Positions 19,114 to 29,872 of a DNA stretch of 64,000 nt are shown here, one piece after another. How positions within the stretch are numbered: the first letter of the stretch is position 1; each line of letters opens with the position of its first letter. The DNA lies in contig NZ_VZPF01000001.1 of the NCBI RefSeq assembly GCF_008801695.1, positions 1-64,000 of the forward strand, given 5' to 3'. The position numbers were made by a program, and so were the translations under genes. The notes below the pieces were generated by a model, which was given only the letters and a program-made list of their open reading frames with translations, had not been told where the DNA came from and made no database searches. The stretch comes from Pantoea stewartii subsp. stewartii (GTDB lineage Bacteria; Pseudomonadota; Gammaproteobacteria; Enterobacterales; Enterobacteriaceae).

Positions 19114-19662
19114 TCAAGGCAGCTCTGGCGGTTGCCACTCTTCGACTTCAATCAGGACCAGCAGCGCGGCGTCGCCACCAAACATTTTGGGTGCCTGATG
19201 AAATGCCATTACCCAGGGATGCTGGGCCAGCCACAGCGGCGTTTGTTGCTTTAAAATATGTTTACCATGTCCGGTCATCACGCTGGCACAAAAAAGGTGT
19301 TCGCGACGGCAGGCGGCAATCAACGCGCCCAGTTCCTGTTTGGCCTGCATTTGTGTGAGTCCATGCAGATCGAGAAAAATTTCTGGCATGTAATCGCCCC
19401 GACGCAGCTTTTTCAGCTCGAAATGGCTTACGTCCGCACGGACGTAGCGCGTCGCCCCTTCTGTGGACAGCAGCGGCTGGAACTCATCGGAAAAATAATG
19501 GCTGTTGTCCGCTTGCTCAGACAGCAGGCGTTTAACCGGCACGTCGCGGGTTTTGACCACCGGCTTATGCACGATAGTATCTTGTTTCAGTTCTCGCGTG
19601 CCGGTCATTAACTGACGGAACAGCGCTTGATCATCCTGGCTCAGGGTCGGTTTTTTACGCAT
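19114..19662 (-). CDS. smrB: SmrB, Smr-domain ribosome rescue endonuclease
   Basis: 182 residues (E. coli 183). The Smr domain is visible from [13 protein letters not shown] to [15 protein letters not shown], holding the DLHG and GHG motifs. SmrB cleaves mRNA between collided ribosomes, upstream of tmRNA rescue. The N-terminal helix-rich part ([17 protein letters not shown]) recruits it to ribosomes. It is divergent from prmB, as in E. coli, with about 160 bases between the starts. Confidence 0.93.
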   Translation of the reverse strand: MRKKPTLSQDDQALFRQLMTGTRELKQDTIVHKPVVKTRDVPVKRLLSEQADNSHYFSDEFQPLLSTEGATRYVRADVSHFELKKLRRGDYMPEIFLDLHGLTQMQAKQELGALIAACRREHLFCASVMTGHGKHILKQQTPLWLAQHPWVMAFHQAPKMFGGDAALLVLIEVEEWQPPELP

Positions 19663-19822
19663 GGGTCGTGAATCATGTCTGAGGTGGCTGATTAACAGCA
19701 GAAGCCATTACCTTACCGTTTACTGTCATTAATTGTCAGCTTTTTCACCTTGCTGCGCTGAATTCTGCTCGGCTTCGTGGCAAACTATCGGCCGATTTAG
19801 TTAAAGGCCTGCGGAGGGCTAT

Positions 19823-20755
19823 GTGGACAAAATTTTCGTCGATGAGGCAGTGAACGAACTGCACACCATTCAGGATATGCTGCGCTGGTCGGTCAGCCGC
19901 TTTACCGCGGCTGGCATCTGGTACGGACACGGCACAGATAATCCCTGGGACGAAGCCGTCCAGCTTGTTCTGCCCACGCTTTGGTTACCGCTTGATATTC
20001 CGGAAGACATGCGCAATGCCCGCCTGACCGCCAGTGAACGTCATCGCATTGTCGAACGCGTCATTCGTCGCGTTAACGAACGCATCCCGGTTGCCTATCT
20101 GACTAATAAAGCCTGGTTCTGCGGCCATGAATTCTATGTCGATGAACGCGTTCTGGTTCCCCGTTCGCCGATTGGGGAGCTGATTGAAAACCGTTTTGCC
20201 GGCTTAATTCCTGAAAAGCCGCGTCATATTCTGGACATGTGCACCGGAAGCGGCTGTATTGCCATCGCCTGTGCTTACGCCTTCCCGGACGCCGAAGTTG
20301 ACGCGGTGGATATCTCCCACGATGCGCTGGCAGTGGCGGAACAAAATATCGAAGAGCATGGTTTGATCCACCATGTCACGCCGATTCGCGCCGATCTGTT
20401 CCGCGAATTGCCGCCTGTGCAATACGATCTGATCGTGACCAATCCGCCCTATGTGGATGCCGAAGATATGGACGATCTGCCGGGCGAATATCACCATGAG
20501 CCTGAGCTGGGTCTGGCGGCCGGAAGCGATGGCCTGAAGCTGGTCCGCCGTATTCTGGCCTGTGCGCCGGGTTACCTGAGCGAAAACGGCGTGCTGATTT
20601 GCGAAGTCGGCAACAGTATGGTGCACATGATGGAGCAGTATCCCGATGTGCCTTTCACCTGGCTGGAGTTTAACAACGGTGGTGACGGTGTCTTTATGCT
20701 CACCCGTCAGCAAATCGTTGATGCACAGCACCATTTCTCATTCTATAAAGACTAA
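19823..20755 (+). CDS. prmB: PrmB, ribosomal protein uL3 glutamine methyltransferase
   Basis: 310 residues, equal to E. coli PrmB. SAM-dependent N5-glutamine methyltransferase acting on Gln150 of ribosomal protein L3. The SAM motif [14 protein letters not shown] and the catalytic NPPY motif ([11 protein letters not shown]) are present. The start is GTG at 19823, which gives the conserved N-terminus [18 protein letters not shown] precedes it. It begins a likely transcription unit running on to aroC, mepA, yfcA, epmC and yfcL. Confidence 0.94.
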   Translation: MDKIFVDEAVNELHTIQDMLRWSVSRFTAAGIWYGHGTDNPWDEAVQLVLPTLWLPLDIPEDMRNARLTASERHRIVERVIRRVNERIPVAYLTNKAWFCGHEFYVDERVLVPRSPIGELIENRFAGLIPEKPRHILDMCTGSGCIAIACAYAFPDAEVDAVDISHDALAVAEQNIEEHGLIHHVTPIRADLFRELPPVQYDLIVTNPPYVDAEDMDDLPGEYHHEPELGLAAGSDGLKLVRRILACAPGYLSENGVLICEVGNSMVHMMEQYPDVPFTWLEFNNGGDGVFMLTRQQIVDAQHHFSFYKD

Positions 20756-20801
20756 AAAGAGGGGCGAGCGTTCGCCCGTCAAACCGTAACAAGGAATCTC
20801 A

Positions 20802-21887
20802 ATGGCCGGAAACAGCATCGGACAGTTCTTTCGCGTCACCACCTTTGGCGAATCTCACGGCATTGCTCTGGGATGTATTGTTGATGGCGTGCCGCCCGGC
20901 ATTCCGTTGACCGAAGCCGATATCCAGCACGATCTGGACCACCGCCGTCCGGGCACTTCGCGTTATACGACGCAGCGCCGTGAACCGGATCAGGTCAAAA
21001 TTCTGTCAGGTGTGTTTGAAGGTGTCACCACAGGGACCTCGATTGGCTTGCTGATTGAGAACACCGATCAACGTTCGCAGGATTACGGCGCCATTAAAGA
21101 TCTGTTCCGACCCGGCCATGCGGATTACACCTACGAACAAAAATACGGTACGCGCGACTATCGCGGCGGTGGCCGTTCATCGGCACGTGAGACGGCGATG
21201 CGCGTGGCGGCGGGCGCCATCGCCAAAAAATACCTGCACATGCAGCACGGGATCGTGGTGCGGGGCTATCTGGCGCAGATCGGCGACGTGGCCTGTGAAC
21301 TTAAAGACTGGACCATCGTTGAAGAGAATCCGTTCTTCTGCCCGGACGCCGATAAGCTTGAGGCGCTGGATGAACTGATGCGCGCGCTGAAAAAAGAGGG
21401 CGATTCTGTCGGTGCCAAAGTCACGGTCATGGCGGAAAATGTTCCGCCGGGCCTGGGCGAACCGGTCTTTGATCGCCTGGATGCGGATCTCGCGCATGCG
21501 CTGATGAGCATTAACGCTGTGAAGGGCGTTGAAATTGGCGACGGCTTTGCCGTGGTGAATAAGCGCGGCAGTCAGCATCGCGATGAAATTCGGGCTAACG
21601 GTTTTCAGAGTAACCACGCAGGCGGCATTCTCGGCGGTATCAGCAGCGGTCAGACTATCAGCGCCAATCTGGCGATGAAGCCGACCTCCAGCATTACCGT
21701 GCCAGGCAAAACCATCACCCGCGACGGGGAAGAAGTGGAGATGATCACGAAAGGCCGTCACGATCCCTGCGTGGGCATTCGTGCGGTGCCGATTGCCGAA
21801 GCCATGATGGCAATTGTGCTGATGGACCATCTGCTGCGCCAGCGTGCGCAGTGTGGCGATGTCAACTCCACCGTGCCACGTTGGTAA
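20802..21887 (+). CDS. aroC: AroC, chorismate synthase
   Basis: 361 residues, the E. coli length. It converts EPSP to chorismate, the last shikimate pathway step, using reduced FMN. Signatures visible are [18 protein letters not shown] at the N-terminus, the RPGHADYTY region, and SxxR-type FMN contacts in [12 protein letters not shown]. The ribosome site AAGGAATC is upstream. It lies 46 bases after prmB. Confidence 0.96.
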   Translation: MAGNSIGQFFRVTTFGESHGIALGCIVDGVPPGIPLTEADIQHDLDHRRPGTSRYTTQRREPDQVKILSGVFEGVTTGTSIGLLIENTDQRSQDYGAIKDLFRPGHADYTYEQKYGTRDYRGGGRSSARETAMRVAAGAIAKKYLHMQHGIVVRGYLAQIGDVACELKDWTIVEENPFFCPDADKLEALDELMRALKKEGDSVGAKVTVMAENVPPGLGEPVFDRLDADLAHALMSINAVKGVEIGDGFAVVNKRGSQHRDEIRANGFQSNHAGGILGGISSGQTISANLAMKPTSSITVPGKTITRDGEEVEMITKGRHDPCVGIRAVPIAEAMMAIVLMDHLLRQRAQCGDVNSTVPRW

Positions 21888-21891
21888 CCTG

Positions 21892-22710
21892 ATGAAAGTG
21901 ATGCTGATGCTCAGCGCGCTGTTACTCAGCGCGGCAAGCCTGGCGGCGACGCCGTGGCAGCGTATTCAGCACCCTGTCGCGGGTGCACCGAATGCGATTG
22001 GCGGCTTTGCCAACGGCTGTATTGTCGGCGCGCAGGCTCTGCCGCTTAACTCACCGGATTATCAGGTCATGCGTCAGGATCAGCGCCGCTATTTCGGTCA
22101 TCCTGACCTGATTCTGTTTATCCAGCGCCTGGCCATGCAGGCGCACAATCTGCAACTGGGCAACGTGCTGATTGGCGATATGGGCATGGCTGCCGGCGGA
22201 CGCTTCAGCAGCGGCCATGCCAGCCACCAGACCGGACTCGACGTGGATATCTGGCTACAACTGCCGAAAACCCGCTGGAGCGCACAGCAGTTACTGAAAC
22301 CTCAGCCGCTGGATCTGGTGGCCGCCGATGGCAGGAACGTCGTTGCGCGTCACTGGCAGCCTGAAATCGCCAGTCTGATTAAACTGGCGGCGAAAGATGA
22401 AGATGTCACGCGCATCTTAGTCAATCCGGCGATTAAGAAGCAGCTTTGCACGGATGCGGGTACAGATCGAAGCTGGTTACATAAAGTACGGCCCTGGTTC
22501 GCGCACCGCGCCCATATGCACGTCCGTTTGCGCTGTCCACAGGGCAGCCCGGATTGTGAGGAGCAGGCTCCCCCGCCTCCCGGGGATGGCTGCGGGGCAG
22601 AGTTGCAGAGCTGGTTCCTGCCAAAGCAGCCGGGTTCTGCGCCTGTGAAGCGTGAACCCCCGCCGCTGCCGCCTGCCTGTCAGGCGCTGCTGGATAAACA
22701 TTTACTGTAA
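21892..22710 (+). CDS. mepA: MepA, penicillin-insensitive murein DD-endopeptidase
   Basis: 272 residues (E. coli 274) with a cleavable signal peptide ([19 protein letters not shown]). LAS-family zinc peptidase: the ligands lie in [14 protein letters not shown] (His and Asp) and HMHVRLRC (His). It cleaves D-Ala-mDAP crosslinks in peptidoglycan. Paired cysteines (for example [17 protein letters not shown]) suit the periplasm. The start 4 bases after the aroC stop gives a proper signal peptide; an in-frame extension into aroC is not credible. Confidence 0.93.
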   Translation: MKVMLMLSALLLSAASLAATPWQRIQHPVAGAPNAIGGFANGCIVGAQALPLNSPDYQVMRQDQRRYFGHPDLILFIQRLAMQAHNLQLGNVLIGDMGMAAGGRFSSGHASHQTGLDVDIWLQLPKTRWSAQQLLKPQPLDLVAADGRNVVARHWQPEIASLIKLAAKDEDVTRILVNPAIKKQLCTDAGTDRSWLHKVRPWFAHRAHMHVRLRCPQGSPDCEEQAPPPPGDGCGAELQSWFLPKQPGSAPVKREPPPLPPACQALLDKHLL

Positions 22711-22718
22711 GGGTTCCC

Positions 22719-23522
22719 ATGGAGTGGTTCATTGCCAGCCCGCTGGCGGTTGTCCTGCTGTTTTTTATTGCACTACTGGCTGGATTTATTGATTCGATTG
22801 CGGGCGGCGGTGGCCTGCTCACGCTTCCTTCTCTTCTGGCGGCCGGGCTGTCGCCGGCGCAGGCGCTGGCGACCAACAAACTCCAGTCGGTCGGCGGCTC
22901 TTTCTCTGCCAGCCTGTATTTTGTACGGCGGGGAGCCATTACGTTGCGTGAGCAACGGCTGAATATCGCCATGACCTTTCTGGGCGCGGTGGGCGGCGCG
23001 GTGCTGATTCAGCATCTTCAGGCCGATTTCCTGCGGCAAATCCTGCCGTTGCTGCTGATCGCCATCGGTATGTGGTTTTTGTTAATGCCGCGCATTGGCG
23101 AGGAAGACCGGGTGCATCGTCTCAGGGGGCTGCCTTTTGCCCTTATCGGCGGCGGCTGTATCGGTTTTTATGATGGTTTTTTTGGCCCGGGAGCTGGCTC
23201 GTTTTATGCGCTGGGCTTTGTGACGCTGTGTGGCTTTAACCTAGCGAAAGCGACTGCGCATGCCAAACTGCTTAACTTCACTTCAAATTTTGGCAGCCTG
23301 CTGTTCTTTATCTTTGGCGGGAAAGTGGTGTGGGGCACCGGCCTGATCATGATGCTGGGCGCGGTCTGTGGCGCACGACTGGGCGCAAGGCTGGTTCTGG
23401 CGCGTGGGCAAAAGCTGATTCGTCCGATGGTGGTGATCGTTTCGGCGGTCATGAGCATGAAATTGCTCTGGGACAGCCACGGCAGTGAGGTTCTGGCCTG
23501 GCTGGCGGCGCTGAATCTGTAA
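22719..23522 (+). CDS. yfcA: YfcA, TSUP/TauE-SafE family membrane transporter
   Basis: 267 residues (E. coli 269) with about eight TM helices. The family's glycine-rich repeats are visible at SIAGGGGLLTLP and in DGFFGPGAGSFYALGF. Members of this family move sulfonates, sulfite or other small organosulfur anions; the substrate here is not known. It starts 8 bases after mepA and is likely co-transcribed. Confidence 0.9.
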   Translation: MEWFIASPLAVVLLFFIALLAGFIDSIAGGGGLLTLPSLLAAGLSPAQALATNKLQSVGGSFSASLYFVRRGAITLREQRLNIAMTFLGAVGGAVLIQHLQADFLRQILPLLLIAIGMWFLLMPRIGEEDRVHRLRGLPFALIGGGCIGFYDGFFGPGAGSFYALGFVTLCGFNLAKATAHAKLLNFTSNFGSLLFFIFGGKVVWGTGLIMMLGAVCGARLGARLVLARGQKLIRPMVVIVSAVMSMKLLWDSHGSEVLAWLAALNL

Positions 23523-23541
23523 TACTTTACGTGAATATTGA

Positions 23542-24084
23542 ATGACAACACATGACTACCCGCAGCTCATTACGCTGTTTGACCGCTGCTTTAGCGAAGA
23601 CTTTCAGACCCGTCTAATTAAAGGCGATGATGAACCGATTTATCTTCCTGCAGACAGCGAATCACCATGGAACCGGGTGGTGTTCGCCCATGGTTTTTAC
23701 GCGAGTGCGCTGCATGAAATTTCGCACTGGTGCATTGCCGGTGAAGCCCGGCGCAAGTTAGTCGATTTTGGCTACTGGTATTGCCCGGACGGGCGGGATG
23801 CGCAAACGCAAAGCCAGTTTGAATCGGTTGAGGTGAAGCCGCAGGCCCTGGAGTGGATGTTTTGCGTTGCCGCAGGCTTTCCCTTCAATGTCAGTTGTGA
23901 CAATCGCGATGGCGATTGTGAGCCCGATCGCATTGCTTTTCAGCGTAAAGTTCATGCCCAGGTCATGAGCTACCTGGCGTCGGGCATTCCTGCCCGTCCC
24001 GCACGCTTTATTTCAGCCCTGGCTGAATTTTATGGCAGGCCTTCTCTGACCGCATCACAGTTTCCATGGCCGGAAGATGTGTAA
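23542..24084 (+). CDS. epmC: EpmC, elongation factor P hydroxylase
   Basis: 180 residues (E. coli 182). It hydroxylates the beta-lysylated Lys34 of EF-P, the final step after EpmA and EpmB. The metal-binding segment [12 protein letters not shown] contains the HExxH-like histidines, and the nearby [15 protein letters not shown] is strongly conserved. No signal or TM. It lies 19 bases after yfcA; the following yfcL begins 32 bases downstream. Confidence 0.93.
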   Translation: MTTHDYPQLITLFDRCFSEDFQTRLIKGDDEPIYLPADSESPWNRVVFAHGFYASALHEISHWCIAGEARRKLVDFGYWYCPDGRDAQTQSQFESVEVKPQALEWMFCVAAGFPFNVSCDNRDGDCEPDRIAFQRKVHAQVMSYLASGIPARPARFISALAEFYGRPSLTASQFPWPEDV

Positions 24085-24116
24085 TGCAGAAGGGATTATT
24101 TAACAGAGGAATTGAG

Positions 24117-24401
24117 ATGATCGCAGAATTTGAAGCGCGTATTCTGGCCCTGATTGACGATATGGTTGAGCACGCCAGTGACGATGAGCTGTTTGCCAGC
24201 GGTTATCTGCGTGGCCATTTAACCCTGGCAGTCGCGGAAGTGGAGCAACTGGATGACCACACGCCGCAGGCGCTGCAGATTCAGGTCACCCGCAGCCTGC
24301 AAAATGCCATTGCCGCAGGAGAGTTATCGCCACGGGATCAGGCGCTGGTCATTGGCATGTGGGATAATCTGTTTTTACAGGCGCGTCAGCAGACTGCCTG
24401 A
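24117..24401 (+). CDS. yfcL: YfcL family protein
   Basis: 94 residues (E. coli 92). Small acidic, helical, cytoplasmic protein starting [14 protein letters not shown] and containing [17 protein letters not shown], which is near-identical in the family as recalled. Function is unknown. The start at 24117 is supported by AGGAATTGAG upstream; longer versions overlap epmC. Last gene of the aroC-mepA-yfcA-epmC-yfcL run. Confidence 0.88.
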   Translation: MIAEFEARILALIDDMVEHASDDELFASGYLRGHLTLAVAEVEQLDDHTPQALQIQVTRSLQNAIAAGELSPRDQALVIGMWDNLFLQARQQTA

Positions 24402-24406
24402 GTGAG

Positions 24407-24426
24407 CAGGGCGGCATGCCGCCCTG
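24407..24426. terminator. Hairpin between yfcL and mnmC
   Basis: Perfect 9-bp arms cagggcggc (24407-24415) and gccgccctg (24418-24426) between convergent genes. No T-run follows, so it may work in both directions but less efficiently than a canonical terminator. Confidence 0.6.
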
Positions 24427-24429
24427 GTG

Positions 24430-26442
24430 CTATTTCCCCGCTTTTTTGCCCTTCAGCAGCTTTCTGACCCAGTAACGATTAGGATTCAGCGCCGCCAGCG
24501 TGCTGGCATCCAGCGGCTGAGGTTCGCCGCTCAGCTGTGCCGCCAGGACTTCTGCCGCCAGCGGTGCGCTGCACAGCCCGCGCGAGCCAAGTGCGCCGAA
24601 CAGATAAAGGCCGGGAAAGTACGGCGCCGCTGGGATCGCCGCTCCGCGGGCATTCTGCTGCGCCAGATCGGCATAAAGCGCAAGCGTCGCTGCGTAATCC
24701 GGCGCACAGCCCACCATCGGTAAGTGATCCCGCGTGGCACAACGTACGCCGCTGCGCGCTGCGTTCTGACTGACATCCACCACATTAACCCAGTCGCTGT
24801 GCGGCAGGCAATGCTGCAGGCGGCGGTGATTCTCCTGCTGATCCGCTTCACGAAAGGCGGTGGAGGTCTCGCCCCGGTGATAGCTGGCCCCGATACAGTG
24901 CGTCGCAAACTGGGGACTGGCGGGCGTGAGATAGCCATCGTAGCAGAGCACCGTCCTGAGCGCCGACAGCGCAGGCGATACGGGAACATGGCTGACCTGA
25001 CCGGCCACCGGATACACGGGCAGCGCGTCGGTCTGGGGCAGGTCGGTGAGGTGATGGCCGTTCGCCAGCACCACGGCAGCGTGATGCACATCGGGCTGTT
25101 CGCTAAAGGTTAACGTCCAGCCCTGCGCATTCTGACTGAGCGCGGTGACGCGATGCAGCCAGTGTACACGCAATCCCAGTTGCTCGCCCCTGGACAGCAG
25201 GGAAGAGGTCAGTTCGGCCGGGGCTAACCAGCCGCCCATCGGGTAATAGATGCCGCCGCAGTGCAGCGCAACCTTCGCCAGCGCCTCGGCTTCCTGTTGC
25301 GTCACGCCATGGGCAATCTCTTCAGGTAATCCCATCGCCAGCATCTGTTCAATCTTGCTGGCACTTTTATCGTCCCAGCCGAGCTGCAGGACGCCGCTCC
25401 AGTCGTGTTCGAACGGCAGATCCAGCGCGTCATACAGGCGACGGGCAAACGTGAAGGCGGCGGGGAAAAAGGTGGCAAGCGCCGGATCGTGCTGATTAAG
25501 CAAAGGGTACAGTGCGCCCTGACGATTGCTGGATGCGCCCAGCGCGGGGGCTTCGTCGGCGCAATACAGCGTAACGCGCCAGCCGCGGCGCAGTAAAGCC
25601 AGGGCCAGCGTCGCACTGGCGATACCGCCGCCCACCAGAGCAACCTCTTTTTCAGACGGCGCAGGCCGGGCATACCAGGGTTGGCGCGGGCACTGTGCTG
25701 GTGCCTGTTCAAGCGAGCCGCACAGCATTTCCCGTTTTGGACCAAATCCTTTACGGCGCGTGACCGCAAAGCCCGCTTCCTGCAAGCCACGACGCACGAA
25801 ACCGGCGGCCGTAAAGGTGGCAAATGTGCCCCCAGGCCGGGCCAGCGCCGCCATCGACTGAAAAAGTTCCTGCGTCCACATATCGGGATTTTTCGACGGC
25901 GCAAAGCCATCTAAAAACCACGCGTCGACCTGACGATGCAGACTGTCATCAAAATTATTAATTAGCGCATTAATATCGCCTAACCACAGATCCAGCGTGA
26001 TGCGGCCGGCATCGAATAACAGCCGCTGGCAGCCGGGCAGGGCCTGTGGCCACTGACGCTGGAGTTGGTCGGCCCAGGGCGCAAGTACAGGCCAGTGCTG
26101 ATGGGCCGCCATCAGATCGGCCTGGGTCAACGGAAATTTTTCAAAGCTGATGAAATGCAGTCGCTTCAGCGCCGCATCGGGATGATGACGCTGGAACTGG
26201 TCAAACGCCTGCCAGAGCGTAAGAAAGTTAAGGCCAGTGCCGAAGCCGCTCTCGGCCACAATCAGCAGGTCGCGTGGGTGGTTGTGAAATCGTTGGGGGA
26301 AATCATTGCCACCCAGAAACACGTAGCGCGTCTCTTCCAGACCATTGTCGTTGGAAAAGTAGACGTCGCCGAAGGCTCGGGAAACAGGTGTACCCTGTTC
26401 ATTCCAGCTCAGTTGGGCATGTTCAACCGGAGACAGTTTCAC
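24430..26442 (-). CDS. mnmC: MnmC, bifunctional tRNA 5-methylaminomethyl-2-thiouridine biosynthesis protein
   Basis: 670 residues (E. coli 668). The N-terminal SAM-dependent methyltransferase domain (about 1-245; [11 protein letters not shown]) makes mnm5U from nm5U. The C-terminal FAD oxidoreductase domain (dinucleotide motif [20 protein letters not shown] near 268) removes carboxymethyl from cmnm5U34. The start is a GTG at 26442. It is divergent from fabB, as in E. coli; the spacer holds the fabB control sites. Confidence 0.94.
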   Translation of the reverse strand: MKLSPVEHAQLSWNEQGTPVSRAFGDVYFSNDNGLEETRYVFLGGNDFPQRFHNHPRDLLIVAESGFGTGLNFLTLWQAFDQFQRHHPDAALKRLHFISFEKFPLTQADLMAAHQHWPVLAPWADQLQRQWPQALPGCQRLLFDAGRITLDLWLGDINALINNFDDSLHRQVDAWFLDGFAPSKNPDMWTQELFQSMAALARPGGTFATFTAAGFVRRGLQEAGFAVTRRKGFGPKREMLCGSLEQAPAQCPRQPWYARPAPSEKEVALVGGGIASATLALALLRRGWRVTLYCADEAPALGASSNRQGALYPLLNQHDPALATFFPAAFTFARRLYDALDLPFEHDWSGVLQLGWDDKSASKIEQMLAMGLPEEIAHGVTQQEAEALAKVALHCGGIYYPMGGWLAPAELTSSLLSRGEQLGLRVHWLHRVTALSQNAQGWTLTFSEQPDVHHAAVVLANGHHLTDLPQTDALPVYPVAGQVSHVPVSPALSALRTVLCYDGYLTPASPQFATHCIGASYHRGETSTAFREADQQENHRRLQHCLPHSDWVNVVDVSQNAARSGVRCATRDHLPMVGCAPDYAATLALYADLAQQNARGAAIPAAPYFPGLYLFGALGSRGLCSAPLAAEVLAAQLSGEPQPLDASTLAALNPNRYWVRKLLKGKKAGK

Positions 26443-26517
26443 AGTAAAGGCTCATTTTTCAGGGAATGGCAGGAGTTTATCGGTCGGGGGAAGATGACGC
26501 AAATTTACAAAGGAATT

Positions 26518-26553
26518 GGCTGATCGGACTTGTTCGGCGTACAAGTGTAAGCT
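26518..26553 (+). promoter_or_regulatory. Adjacent FadR activator and FabR repressor sites of fabB
   Basis: GGCTGATCGGACTTGTT at about 26518-26533 fits the FadR activator site of E. coli fabB. Directly after it, GGCGTACAAGTGTAAGCT (26536-26553) is an imperfect palindrome fitting the FabR operator. The side-by-side arrangement mirrors E. coli and implies that unsaturated fatty acid synthesis is activated by FadR and repressed by FabR here too. Confidence 0.85.
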
Positions 26554-26593
26554 AGAGTGCTCGTCAAATAACAGAAGTGTTGAGGAAGATTGA

Positions 26594-27814
26594 ATGAAAC
26601 GTGCTGTGATTACTGGCTTAGGGATCGTTTCCAGTATTGGTAATAACCAGCAAGAGGTGCTGGCATCTCTGCGTGAAGGCCGCTCAGGCATCACTTTTTC
26701 CCAGGAGATGAAATATTCCGGCATGCGTAGTCACGTCTGGGGTAACGTTAAACTCGATACCACCGGCCTCATTGATCGCAAAATTGTGCGGTTCATGAGT
26801 GATGCGTCCATCTATGCTTACCTGTCAATGGAAGAAGCTATCAAAGATTCTGGCCTGAGCAACGAAGCCTACCAGAACAACCCTCGCGTAGGTTTGATTG
26901 CAGGTTCCGGCGGCGGTTCTCCACGTTTTCAGGTTTTTGGCGCGGATGCGATGCGCAGCCCACGCGGCCTGAAAGCCGTTGGCCCTTATGTGGTGACCAA
27001 GGCGATGGCATCCGGTGTTTCTGCCAGCCTGGCCACACCGTTTAAAATCCACGGCGTAAACTACTCTATCAGTTCAGCCTGTGCGACCTCTGCACACTGT
27101 ATTGGTAACGCGGTTGAGCAGATTCAACTGGGCAAGCAGGATATCGTTTTTGCCGGCGGCGGCGAAGAGCTGTGCTGGGAAATGGCCTGTGAGTTCGATG
27201 CGATGGGCGCCCTGTCGACCCGTTACAACGACACGCCAGAAAAAGCGTCACGTACCTATGACAACGAGCGCGACGGCTTCGTTATCGCAGGCGGCGGCGG
27301 TATGGTCGTGGTGGAAGAGCTGGAGCATGCGCTGGCTCGTGGCGCGCACATCTATGCTGAAATCGTGGGCTACGGTGCCACCTCTGATGGTGCTGATATG
27401 GTCGCACCGTCAGGTGAAGGCGCTGTACGCTGCATGAAGATGGCGATGCAGGGCGTGGACACGCCAATCGACTATCTGAACAGCCATGGTACCTCTACGC
27501 CAGTGGGCGATGTCAAAGAGCTGGGTGCTATTCGTGAAGTGTTTGGCGAAAACACACCGTACATCTCTGCGACCAAAGCCATGACCGGCCACTCCTTAGG
27601 AGCGGCGGGTGTGCAGGAAGCGATTTACTCACTGCTGATGCTGGAGCACGGCTTTATCGCCCCAAGCATTAACATCAGCTCGCTGGACGCCGCGGCAGAA
27701 GGCATGAACATCGTGACAGAGCCGACGGAAAAAGCCCTTACCACCGTGATGTCTAACAGCTTTGGTTTCGGCGGCACCAACGCCACCCTGACCCTGCGTA
27801 AATACCAGGCATAA
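26594..27814 (+). CDS. fabB: FabB, 3-oxoacyl-ACP synthase I
   Basis: 406 residues, the E. coli length. KAS I condensing enzyme needed for unsaturated fatty acid elongation. The catalytic triad is visible: Cys in SSACATSAH (about 163), His in [12 protein letters not shown] (about 298), and His in [11 protein letters not shown] (about 333). The start is preceded by GAGGAAGATTG. It is followed by a canonical terminator. Confidence 0.96.
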   Translation: MKRAVITGLGIVSSIGNNQQEVLASLREGRSGITFSQEMKYSGMRSHVWGNVKLDTTGLIDRKIVRFMSDASIYAYLSMEEAIKDSGLSNEAYQNNPRVGLIAGSGGGSPRFQVFGADAMRSPRGLKAVGPYVVTKAMASGVSASLATPFKIHGVNYSISSACATSAHCIGNAVEQIQLGKQDIVFAGGGEELCWEMACEFDAMGALSTRYNDTPEKASRTYDNERDGFVIAGGGGMVVVEELEHALARGAHIYAEIVGYGATSDGADMVAPSGEGAVRCMKMAMQGVDTPIDYLNSHGTSTPVGDVKELGAIREVFGENTPYISATKAMTGHSLGAAGVQEAIYSLLMLEHGFIAPSINISSLDAAAEGMNIVTEPTEKALTTVMSNSFGFGGTNATLTLRKYQA

Positions 27815-27861
27815 GTGTGGCGAAGCGTCATGTTGCGCGCAGCATGATGCACACACATCCA

Positions 27862-27888
27862 AAAGGTCGGCGATTGCCGGCCTTTTTT
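27862..27888 (+). terminator. Rho-independent terminator of fabB
   Basis: Arms aaggtcggc and gccggcctt with loop gatt, followed by a T-run, begin about 50 bases after the fabB stop. The A-run on the left could also serve the convergent gene. Confidence 0.88.
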
Positions 27889-27899
27889 GTTTCGGTCCA

Positions 27900-29339
27900 T
27901 TAGTCACGTTGACGGGATGCGCTGCGTGACAGCAGTCTGACCAGACTGTCACATCCCGCCACAATTTCATCCGGCGTGAGCGCCGCAAAACCTAATATCC
28001 AGCCTTGCCGGTTTGTTTTTTCGCTATACAGCGGGCTGAGCCGGGGTAACAGTAAGCCCGCGTTTGCCGCCTGTACGGTCAAAGCGCCTTCATCCCCCTG
28101 TAACAGGTTAACAGCCAGCTGCAGTCCGCCCGGACAGGGAAAGGGGGTGAGCCAAGGCGTCAGACGCTGTTCAATCTGTTCCAGTAAGCGATCGCGACGG
28201 CACTGGTAAAGCTGACGCATGAGGCGCAGATGACTGGCGAAGTGCCCCTGCTGCATAAACGCGGCGGTCACCGCCTGGGGAAGCAGGGCGCTGTGACCAT
28301 CCAGAATGCTGCGTACGCGACCCGAGGGTTCCACCAGCGCCTCGGGCACGACCATCCATGCCAGGCGCAGGGACGGGAACAGGGATTTTGAAAACGTGCC
28401 TAAGGTTATCACCCGCTGATCCCTGTCGAGTGCGTGCAGCGCGGGAGCGGGGCGCTCATCATAGTGAAACTCACTGTCATAATCGTCTTCGATGAGCCAG
28501 CTACCGTTGCGGCGAGCCCAGTCGAGCCAGGCGAGACGACGTGGCAGACTCAAGGCAACACCTGTCGGATACTGATGGGAGGGCGTCAGGTACATCAGCT
28601 TTGCCGCGCCAGGCTGAGGGACGGCGCCCTGGCCATCCACACTTATTCCTCTCACGCGGGCACCCGCAGCCAGAAAGGCGTTGCGTGCGCCCGCATAACC
28701 CGGCTCCTCCATCCACACGTTATCGCCAGGGTCGACCAGCATCAGCGCCAGTAGCTGAAGGGCCTGCTGCGAGCTGGTCAGAATCACGACCTGCTCAGGC
28801 TGGCAGTGAATGCCGCGCGACAACGCAAGGTAATCAGCCAGCGCGTGGCGCAGTGGCATATAGCCTGACGGATCGCCATAGCCCATCACGCTCTGGCCTT
28901 CGCTGTGCTGGATACGTGCGGTTAACCGCCGCCAGACCGCATGAGGAAACGCCCGCAACTCCGGAGAACCCGCTGCAAACGCACAGGGAAACGGCGCGTC
29001 CTGGCAGCCGCCTGTCGCCAGGACCTGCTGGCCGCGTCGTGACAACCGGGCCATGCGGCTGGCGCGAATGCGGGGAGCTTTGTCAGGGAGAGTGATGGCA
29101 ACAAAACTGCCCCGGCCTGTTTCCCGCCGCAGATAACCCTCGCTTTCGAGCTGGGCGTAAGCCGCTTCCACCGTCACGCGTGACAGCGTTAAATCCGTGG
29201 CCAGCTGACGTGTAGAGGGCAGTTTCTGTCCGGCCTGAATGTGCGCGGTTTCTATCCACTGACGCAGCGTGGCGCACAGGCGGTCACGCAGACCGCCCGT
29301 AGTCTGATGATGAAACAGTTGCAGAAGCGGTGACGACAT
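27900..29339 (-). CDS. MocR/GabR-family regulator (GntR HTH fused to aminotransferase fold)
   Basis: 479 residues. The N-terminal winged helix of the GntR type (about 10-78; KLPSTRQLATDLTLSRVTV) is joined to a fold-type I PLP-binding domain. The PLP lysine is expected in LGTFSKSLFPSLRLAW. Such proteins sense PLP or amino-acid-type ligands and usually control a neighbouring gene. Here the neighbour is the divergent rhodanese gene at 29428. Paired GGTCTTA repeats lie between them. The target and ligand are unknown; PdxR is one alternative, but no pyridoxal synthase genes are present nearby. Confidence 0.85.
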   Translation of the reverse strand: MSSPLLQLFHHQTTGGLRDRLCATLRQWIETAHIQAGQKLPSTRQLATDLTLSRVTVEAAYAQLESEGYLRRETGRGSFVAITLPDKAPRIRASRMARLSRRGQQVLATGGCQDAPFPCAFAAGSPELRAFPHAVWRRLTARIQHSEGQSVMGYGDPSGYMPLRHALADYLALSRGIHCQPEQVVILTSSQQALQLLALMLVDPGDNVWMEEPGYAGARNAFLAAGARVRGISVDGQGAVPQPGAAKLMYLTPSHQYPTGVALSLPRRLAWLDWARRNGSWLIEDDYDSEFHYDERPAPALHALDRDQRVITLGTFSKSLFPSLRLAWMVVPEALVEPSGRVRSILDGHSALLPQAVTAAFMQQGHFASHLRLMRQLYQCRRDRLLEQIEQRLTPWLTPFPCPGGLQLAVNLLQGDEGALTVQAANAGLLLPRLSPLYSEKTNRQGWILGFAALTPDEIVAGCDSLVRLLSRSASRQRD

Positions 29340-29342
29340 AAT

Positions 29343-29372
29343 GGTCTTATCAACAGGTTCAGATGGGTCTTA
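29343..29372. promoter_or_regulatory. Direct repeats, probable MocR-family operator
   Basis: GGTCTTA occurs at 29343-29349 and 29366-29372, a 23-bp repeat period in the 88-bp divergent spacer. MocR-family regulators commonly bind two direct repeats about two helical turns apart. Binding is inferred. Confidence 0.55.
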
Positions 29373-29427
29373 GTCAGGCATCCACTTTGCCGTACACTGC
29401 CGTCATCACACAACAGGAGAAATGCCG

Positions 29428-29871
29428 ATGTCATCCGTTTTACGTTTCCCTCCCGCCTCACCGTCGCAAAGCGTGGCGTATCTGCAGGCTAAACTGGCGT
29501 ATTACACCGATGCCTGGGATCTGGCTGAGGATCTTTCCCGTCAGGTTCAGGGGATTGTGGTTGTGGATGCGCGCCAGGCAGAGGCATATCGCGGCGGTCA
29601 TATCTGTGGCGCGATCTCTTTCCCACACCGGGAAATGAACGAAGCCAGCACGGCCCGCCTGGATCGTAATAAAGTGTACGTCACCTACTGCGATGGGATT
29701 GGCTGCAATGGCTCAACCAAAGCGGCGCATCAGTTAGCCTTGTTGGGCTTTCAGGTGAAAGAGCTGACTGGCGGGCTGGATTTCTGGAAGCGGGATGGTC
29801 ACCCCATGGCATGGGGCGATGAGGCGGGCGAATGGCCGCAGACAACGGCTGCGGCATCCTGTGGTTGCTGA
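29428..29871 (+). CDS. Single-domain rhodanese-like sulfurtransferase
   Basis: 147 residues. One rhodanese domain: the CH2A-like segment IVVVDARQAEAYRGGHICGAI and active-site loop CDGIGCNGS, where the first Cys is the persulfide acceptor. It ends in the unusual tail AASCGC with two more cysteines. No signal peptide is visible. The start at 29428 is preferred to 29422 because AGGAG is 8 bases away rather than 2. It is divergent from the MocR-type gene, which likely regulates it. The physiological sulfur acceptor is unknown. Confidence 0.82.
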   Translation: MSSVLRFPPASPSQSVAYLQAKLAYYTDAWDLAEDLSRQVQGIVVVDARQAEAYRGGHICGAISFPHREMNEASTARLDRNKVYVTYCDGIGCNGSTKAAHQLALLGFQVKELTGGLDFWKRDGHPMAWGDEAGEWPQTTAAASCGC

Positions 29872-29872
29872 C

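Noticed and set aside
28541-29095. 184-codon plus-strand open frame opposite the MocR gene
   Set aside because: Antisense shadow of a well-supported protein; repetitive Arg/Pro/Ser composition and no family resemblance.
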